NCBI RefSeq assembly: GCF_900141805.1
Contig: NZ_FQYN01000002.1
Span: forward strand, 372,001-436,000
Reading direction: 5' to 3'
Source of the DNA: Hymenobacter daecheongensis DSM 21074
Lineage (GTDB): Bacteria > Bacteroidota > Bacteroidia > Cytophagales > Hymenobacteraceae
DNA: 64,000 nt
Position 1 is the stretch's first letter. Each line of letters begins with the position of its first letter. Positions 59,786 through 64,000 of this stretch are shown here, one piece after another. The notes beneath the pieces are model-generated. The model saw only the letters and a list, made by a program, of their open reading frames with translations. It searched no databases and was not told the DNA's origin. The translations under genes and the position numbers were made by a program.

Positions 59786-59793
59786 TAATTTTG
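59786..59793 (+). promoter_or_regulatory. -7 box (TAATTTTG) for the rhodanese gene
   Basis: Exact TAnnTTTG, 31 bases before the rhodanese start. It lies 13 bases from the oppositely oriented box, so the two promoters overlap. Confidence 0.5.
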
Positions 59794-59824
59794 CGCCCGT
59801 ACCCGCAATTTCCTTCCGCCGCCT

Positions 59825-60148
59825 ATGCTCCCCGACCTCACGCCCGAAGACCTGCACGCCCGCCTGCAGCGCGGCGAAACCCTGCAGCTCATTGACGTGC
59901 GCGAACCCGAGGAATACGAATACTGCCGCATCGAAGGCAGCCAGCTAATCTCGCTGGGCGATATTCCCGGCCGCGCCGACGAGCTGCCCACCGACCGGCC
60001 CGTGGTGCTCATCTGCCACCACGGCGTGCGCTCGGGCCAGGCGCTGGCCTATCTGCAGCACCGCCACGGCCTCACCAATCTGCTCAATCTGCGCGGCGGC
60101 ATCCACGCCTGGTCCGTGCGCGTGGACCCAACGGTGGCCGTGTATTGA
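59825..60148 (+). CDS. Rhodanese-like domain protein
   Basis: A 107-residue single rhodanese domain: LIDVREPEEYEYCRIEGS, then the active-site loop CHHGVRSGQAL with the sulfur-carrying Cys, and GGIHAW near the end. It transfers sulfane sulfur to thiol acceptors. Cytoplasmic, with no signal peptide. Single-gene unit, divergent from pnuC and followed by nested repeats. Confidence 0.94.
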   Translation: MLPDLTPEDLHARLQRGETLQLIDVREPEEYEYCRIEGSQLISLGDIPGRADELPTDRPVVLICHHGVRSGQALAYLQHRHGLTNLLNLRGGIHAWSVRVDPTVAVY

Positions 60149-60150
60149 TA

Positions 60151-60369
60151 AGGTGAAATTGTGAAAGGTGAATTTGTGGCTGATGGCCAGCTTCTGGCGG
60201 AATGTGACTTCCGCCAGCACCAAAACCGGCTGTCCTCCTGAGCTTGTGAAGGACCTTATCACGCTAGAATGTCTGTCATAACAACGACTTGTTCGACTGT
60301 AATAAGGTCCTTCGCAAGCTCAGGAGGACAGATGATTTTCACAACCTCACAAATCCACAACTTCACCTC
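60151..60369. repeat. Nested inverted intergenic repeats
   Basis: The inner pair of 30-base arms (60230-60259 and 60302-60331, core TCCTCCTGAGCTTG) has one difference. An outer, looser pair (60151-60179 and 60335-60369) is of the GTGAAATTGTG type. A further short hairpin (TGGCGGAA...TTCCGCCA, about 60195-60216) lies between them on the left. The right outer arm ends five bases before the hrpB start. Confidence 0.82.
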
Positions 60370-60374
60370 TCCCC

Positions 60375-62906
60375 TTGCGCCTCCCCGACCTTCCCATCCG
60401 CGCCGCGCTACCCGAGCTGCTTCGCACGCTCGAAACCACGACTTGCGCGGTGCTTCAGGCGCCGCCGGGCGCGGGCAAAACCACGGTAGTGCCGCTGGCA
60501 CTGCTGGAAGCCACCTGGATGCCGCCCGCCGGCCGCATCATTGTGCTGGAGCCGCGGCGGCTGGCGGCGCGGGCGGCGGCCAGCCGCATGGCCAGCCTAC
60601 TGGGCGAGCCGGTGGGCCAGACCGTGGGCTACCGGGTGCGCCTGGAAAGCCGCGTCTCGGCCCAGACCCGCATCGAAGTAGCCACCGAAGTCATCCTGAC
60701 CCGCATGCTGCAGGACGATCCGGCGCTGGAAGGCGTGGCGGCGGTGTTGTTCGATGAGTTTCACGAGCGCAGCCTGCAGGCCGATTTGGGCTTAGCGCTG
60801 GCTCTCGATGCCCAGGCCGTGCTCCGCCCCGATCTGCGCATTCTTATCATGAGTGCCACCCTGGAAGCCGAGCGGCTGGGTGCCTGGCTCGGCGCGCCCG
60901 TGGTGCGCAGCGCGGGCCTGCAGCACGCCGTGGCCACGCACTACCTCTCGCCAGCCCGCGTGGCCGCCGCCGGCAGCCGCCCCCACGAGCGGCTGGCTAC
61001 GCTCACGCCCGCCCTCATTCGCGAGAGCCTGAGCACCCACGCCACCGGCGACCTGCTGGTATTTCTGCCCGGCCTCGCCGACCAGCGCCGCACCGCCGAA
61101 AAGCTGGCTGGAGCCCTGCCTGGCACGGTTGATATACACGTATTGCATGGCGAGCTGCCGGCCGAGCAGCAGGACGCGGCCCTGCGCCCCGCCCCGGCCG
61201 GCCGCCGCAAAGTCGTTTTGGCCACCAGCATCGCTGAAACCAGCCTCACCATCGAAGGCGTCACGATTGTGATAGATGGCGGCTTTGCCCGCGTGCCGCA
61301 GTTTGAGCCGCGCACCGGCCTCACCACGCTGGGCACCGTGCCCGTGAGCCAGGCCGCCGCCGACCAGCGCCGGGGCCGCGCCGGCCGCCTCGGTCCCGGC
61401 ACCTGCTACCGCCTCTGGACCGAAGCCGAGCACACGTTGCGCCCCGCCCATCTGCCCCCCGAAATCCTGACCGCCGACCTGACCGGCTTGGCCCTGGAGC
61501 TGGCCCTGTGGGGCACCCTCGACCCGGCCGCGCTCCGCTGGCTCGATGCCCCGCCCGCCGCCGCCCTCGCCCAGGCCCGCGACTTGCTGGTGCGCCTCGG
61601 GGCCCTCACGCCCGCCGGCCAGCCCACGCCCCACGGCCGCGCCCTGGCCGGCCTGGGCCTGGTGCCGCGCCTGGGCCATTTGGTATTGAAAGGCAAAGAA
61701 GCCGGCCATGGGGCCACGGCCTGCGCCCTGGCCGCCCTGCTCACCGAGCGCGACATCCTGCGCGCCGCCGACGGCACGCCCGCCCCACCCGATCTGCGGC
61801 TGCGGCTGGAAGCCCTGAGCACCGGCCGCGCCCCGCTGCCCGGCCTGGTGCCCGATGCGGCGGCCGTACGCCGGGTGCGCGAGGCCGCCGCCGTGCTGCG
61901 CAGCCGCGCCGGCATCCGCGACACGCCTGTGGAAGCTGACGCGGCCGGCCTGCTGGCCGCCCTGGCTTACCCCGACCGCCTCGCCCAGCGCGAAACGCCC
62001 GAGCGGGTGCGGCTCGTTACGGGGCAGCGGGCGGGGTTGCCGGCGGAGTATTTCAGCAAGGATGACGTGTTTTTTGCCGTGGCGCACCTCGATGGGCCAC
62101 CGGCCAATCCGCGGGCCGCACTGGCCGCCCCCGTGGAGCAGGCCGAGCTGGAGAAATTCTTCGCCGACCTCATCGAAACCCGGGAAGAAGTGCGCTGGGA
62201 TGCTGCTACGGGCCGCATCGCAGCCCGCCGCCTGCGCCGCCTGAATGCCCTGACCCTGGCCGAAACCGCCCTGAACAATCCGGCCCCGGAGGCTTTGGCG
62301 GCAGCCTTGTTGGATGGTTTGCGGGCCACGGGCATCAGCCGGCTGGCTTGGAGCACCGAGGCGCAGCAGCTGCGCGAGCGGCTGGCATTTCTGCACCGAT
62401 TGGAGCCGGCCGCCTGGCCCGATGTGGCGGATGAGGCACTGTTGGCGCAGCTGCCCGATTGGCTGGGGCCGTATCTGGCAGGGCTGCGCAGCCTGGTCGA
62501 GGTGAACCGGCTGGATTTGGGCGAAGCCCTGCTTAGCTGGCTGCCCGGCGGCTGGGCCCAGCGCCAGGAGCTGGACCGCCTAGCCCCGGCCCACCTGGAA
62601 GTACCCAGCGGCTCGCGCATCACCCTCGACTACACCGACCCCGCCGCGCCCGTGCTGGCCGTGCGCCTGCAGGAAGTTTTCGGGCTGCTCGATACGCCCC
62701 GCGTGGGCGGCGGCCGCGTGCCGCTCACGGTGCATCTGCTTTCGCCGGCCCGCCGCCCGGTGCAGGTCACGCGCGACCTGCGCAGCTTTTGGACCACCGG
62801 CTACTTCGAAGTGCGCAAAGACCTGCGCGGGCGCTACCCCAAGCACTTCTGGCCCGATAACCCGCTGGAGGCCGTGCCCACGCGCGGCATAAAGCCCCGC
62901 AAGTAG
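60375..62906 (+). CDS. hrpB: ATP-dependent RNA helicase HrpB
   Basis: 843 residues of the DEAH/RHA superfamily 2 type. Motifs: Walker A APPGAGKTT, DEFHERSL (motif II, DEFH form), MSATLE, TSIAETSLTIEGV and QRRGRAGRLGPG. The conserved HrpB C-terminal domain ends with SFWTTGYFEVRKDLRGRYPKH and WPDNP. The start codon is TTG at 60375 (LPDLPIRAALPEL follows); no ATG in frame lies closer, and the intergenic repeat ends just before it. Biological role in most bacteria is unknown. Confidence 0.95.
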   Translation: MRLPDLPIRAALPELLRTLETTTCAVLQAPPGAGKTTVVPLALLEATWMPPAGRIIVLEPRRLAARAAASRMASLLGEPVGQTVGYRVRLESRVSAQTRIEVATEVILTRMLQDDPALEGVAAVLFDEFHERSLQADLGLALALDAQAVLRPDLRILIMSATLEAERLGAWLGAPVVRSAGLQHAVATHYLSPARVAAAGSRPHERLATLTPALIRESLSTHATGDLLVFLPGLADQRRTAEKLAGALPGTVDIHVLHGELPAEQQDAALRPAPAGRRKVVLATSIAETSLTIEGVTIVIDGGFARVPQFEPRTGLTTLGTVPVSQAAADQRRGRAGRLGPGTCYRLWTEAEHTLRPAHLPPEILTADLTGLALELALWGTLDPAALRWLDAPPAAALAQARDLLVRLGALTPAGQPTPHGRALAGLGLVPRLGHLVLKGKEAGHGATACALAALLTERDILRAADGTPAPPDLRLRLEALSTGRAPLPGLVPDAAAVRRVREAAAVLRSRAGIRDTPVEADAAGLLAALAYPDRLAQRETPERVRLVTGQRAGLPAEYFSKDDVFFAVAHLDGPPANPRAALAAPVEQAELEKFFADLIETREEVRWDAATGRIAARRLRRLNALTLAETALNNPAPEALAAALLDGLRATGISRLAWSTEAQQLRERLAFLHRLEPAAWPDVADEALLAQLPDWLGPYLAGLRSLVEVNRLDLGEALLSWLPGGWAQRQELDRLAPAHLEVPSGSRITLDYTDPAAPVLAVRLQEVFGLLDTPRVGGGRVPLTVHLLSPARRPVQVTRDLRSFWTTGYFEVRKDLRGRYPKHFWPDNPLEAVPTRGIKPRK

Positions 62907-62997
62907 CTGATTTTCCACTCTCAACCCATTAAAAACAGGGCCAAAATAAATCAGGTAACAATTCGGTAACCTGGGTAACGATTTCGTAATATTGGGT

Positions 62998-63768
62998 ATG
63001 CAATCTGCTACCCGTCTCATTCTCAGCTCCCTTGCTTGCCTGGCAAGTATGCCCTGGGCCCACGCCCAGCAGCGGCTGGAGCGCACCACACAATTGCCGG
63101 TGGAGAATGTGTGGCTGCTCTACGGCACCGATGCGCAGCTGACGGACAAATGGGGCCTACACCTCGACGGCCAGATTCGGCGCACCCGCAACGTGAGCTT
63201 TCTGCGGCAGAATCAGGTGCGGGTTGGGGTCAATTATTACCTGGCCCCGCAGGCTACGCTCGCGGCCGGCTATTCTTACCTGGCCCTTTATAGTGCCGAC
63301 GATGCCCCCACGGCCATTCATGCCCCCGAACACCGCGTTTATGAGCAGCTGGTACTGCAGGATAATGAAGGCCTGGTGCGCGTGCAGCACCGCTACCGGC
63401 TGGAGCAGCGCCGCCTGGTGCGCCCCGGCGAATCGGACCCGGTTTACCTGAACCGCATGCGGTATCAGCTGCGACTGACGATGCCGCTGCGGGGCACGGA
63501 GGTGAAGCCCGGCACGCCCTACGCAACCATTGCTGATGAGCTGCTTTTCAACTTTGGGCGCAACGTAGTAGGCGGGATTTTCGACCAGAACCGGGCTTCG
63601 CTGGCCCTGGGCTATCAATTTACCAAAGCCACGGCGGTAGAAATGGGCTATCTGAACCAGCTGTTTCCGGTGGGCGACACGATGCAGCAGCGCCACATTG
63701 CCCAGGTCAGCCTCAGCTTCAACCCTGATCTGCGGCCAGCCACCGCCGACGGAGCAGCGCAACGCTAG
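62998..63768 (+). CDS. DUF2490 family exported protein
   Basis: 256 residues with a signal peptide (LILSSLACLASMPWAHAQ) and a beta-barrel-like body (WGLHLDGQIRRTRNVSFLRQ, GVNYYLAPQATLAAGYSYL, VQHRYRLEQR, MRYQLRLTMPLRG, SLALGYQFTKATAVEMGYLN). This fits DUF2490, a Bacteroidota family thought to form a small outer-membrane barrel. Function unknown. Start at ATG 62998; three GGTAAC motifs lie just upstream. Confidence 0.87.
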   Translation: MQSATRLILSSLACLASMPWAHAQQRLERTTQLPVENVWLLYGTDAQLTDKWGLHLDGQIRRTRNVSFLRQNQVRVGVNYYLAPQATLAAGYSYLALYSADDAPTAIHAPEHRVYEQLVLQDNEGLVRVQHRYRLEQRRLVRPGESDPVYLNRMRYQLRLTMPLRGTEVKPGTPYATIADELLFNFGRNVVGGIFDQNRASLALGYQFTKATAVEMGYLNQLFPVGDTMQQRHIAQVSLSFNPDLRPATADGAAQR

Positions 63769-63782
63769 AGCCGCCAGTTGAA

Positions 63783-63826
63783 ACGCAAAGAGGGCCGCCC
63801 AGCTAACCGGACGGCCCTCTTTGCGT
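63783..63826. terminator. Terminator between convergent genes
   Basis: A 15-bp perfect stem (ACGCAAAGAGGGCCG) with a 14-base loop, between the DUF2490 gene and a dehydrogenase gene on the other strand. Confidence 0.75.
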
Positions 63827-63840
63827 GGTATTGTGCCCAG

Positions 63841-64000
63841 CTACTCGGGGAAGTCGGCCGCGTTGCCGGTTTCGGCTACGGCTTCAAGCTCCTGCAGCAG
63901 GCCGGTGAACTTCTCACGGGCTCCCTTCACGGCGGCTTTGCCCAGGGGCAGGTGCAGCGGCGGGTTTTCCTGGCGCACCACGTCGTACATGGCCTGCGCG
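63841..64000 (-). CDS. Short-chain dehydrogenase/reductase, C-terminal fragment (5' end outside window)
   Basis: About 52 codons are visible, ending in TAG at 63841. The reading contains ENPPLHLPLGKAAVKGAREK, then LLQELEAVAETGNAADFPE. The pattern NPPL-(R/H)-L-x-LG followed by a charged helix and a final DFP is the usual C-terminus of classical SDR oxidoreductases of about 280 residues. The catalytic part lies beyond the window. Confidence 0.75.
   Translation of the reverse strand, partial: AQAMYDVVRQENPPLHLPLGKAAVKGAREKFTGLLQELEAVAETGNAADFPE

Overview
The window is a chromosomal segment from a high-GC member of the Bacteroidota, most like Hymenobacter or a close Cytophagales relative. Supporting signs are a fused SecDF, a PorE-like OmpA protein, a TonB receptor with an N-terminal carboxypeptidase-like domain, a zinc-free L31, a LytTR regulator, and DUF5777, DUF2490, DUF4268 and BatD proteins. 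At least fifteen genes are preceded by an exact copy of the Bacteroidetes -7 promoter box TAnnTTTG. No rRNA, tRNA, CRISPR array or complete insertion sequence was seen.

Layout. 1-7.7 kb: end of recQ, an M3 metallopeptidase, a bacilliredoxin, a TPR protein and the PorE-like protein. 7.8-15.9 kb: signal transduction, with a broken PAS histidine kinase, a hybrid kinase, a LytTR regulator with a PKD-domain protein, and a small periplasmic protein. 16-22.7 kb: a large helical protein, then a peptide ABC importer (binding protein and two permeases, no ATPase) flanked by two tiny ORFs in AT-rich gaps. 22.7-34.2 kb: housekeeping genes, namely an RmlD-like reductase, cyclophilin, hemC, DNA polymerase III delta prime, a sugar nucleotidyltransferase, rpmE2, rdgB, uridine kinase and secDF. 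34.4-38.6 kb: a sigma factor with a partner membrane/barrel protein, then a cytochrome c/YceI/DUF5777 cluster. 38.8-42.4 kb: nfu, aroC and batD. 42.6-46.0 kb: two tandem copies of a pair of exported ferritin-like genes. 46.3-49.9 kb: queG, ruvB and hypotheticals. 50-53 kb: an accessory patch with a HIRAN gene, a precise 21-bp repeat array, a winged-helix gene, a DUF4268 gene and a decayed toxin-antitoxin pair. 53-59.8 kb: an acyl-CoA dehydrogenase, then a thiamine-uptake neighbourhood with a TPP riboswitch, TonB receptor, PnuC-type transporter and NadR-like kinase. 59.8-64 kb: a rhodanese, hrpB, a DUF2490 protein and the end of a short-chain dehydrogenase.

Structures that the genes do not explain. 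Many intergenic gaps hold paired inverted repeats, often nested around a terminator and nearly identical within a locus. A perfect 52-bp palindrome lies inside the broken kinase gene. Twelve 21-bp units fill the divergent promoter region between the HIRAN and winged-helix genes. A Thr/Glu-rich linker in the sigma-linked barrel protein appears to be read out of its ancestral frame.
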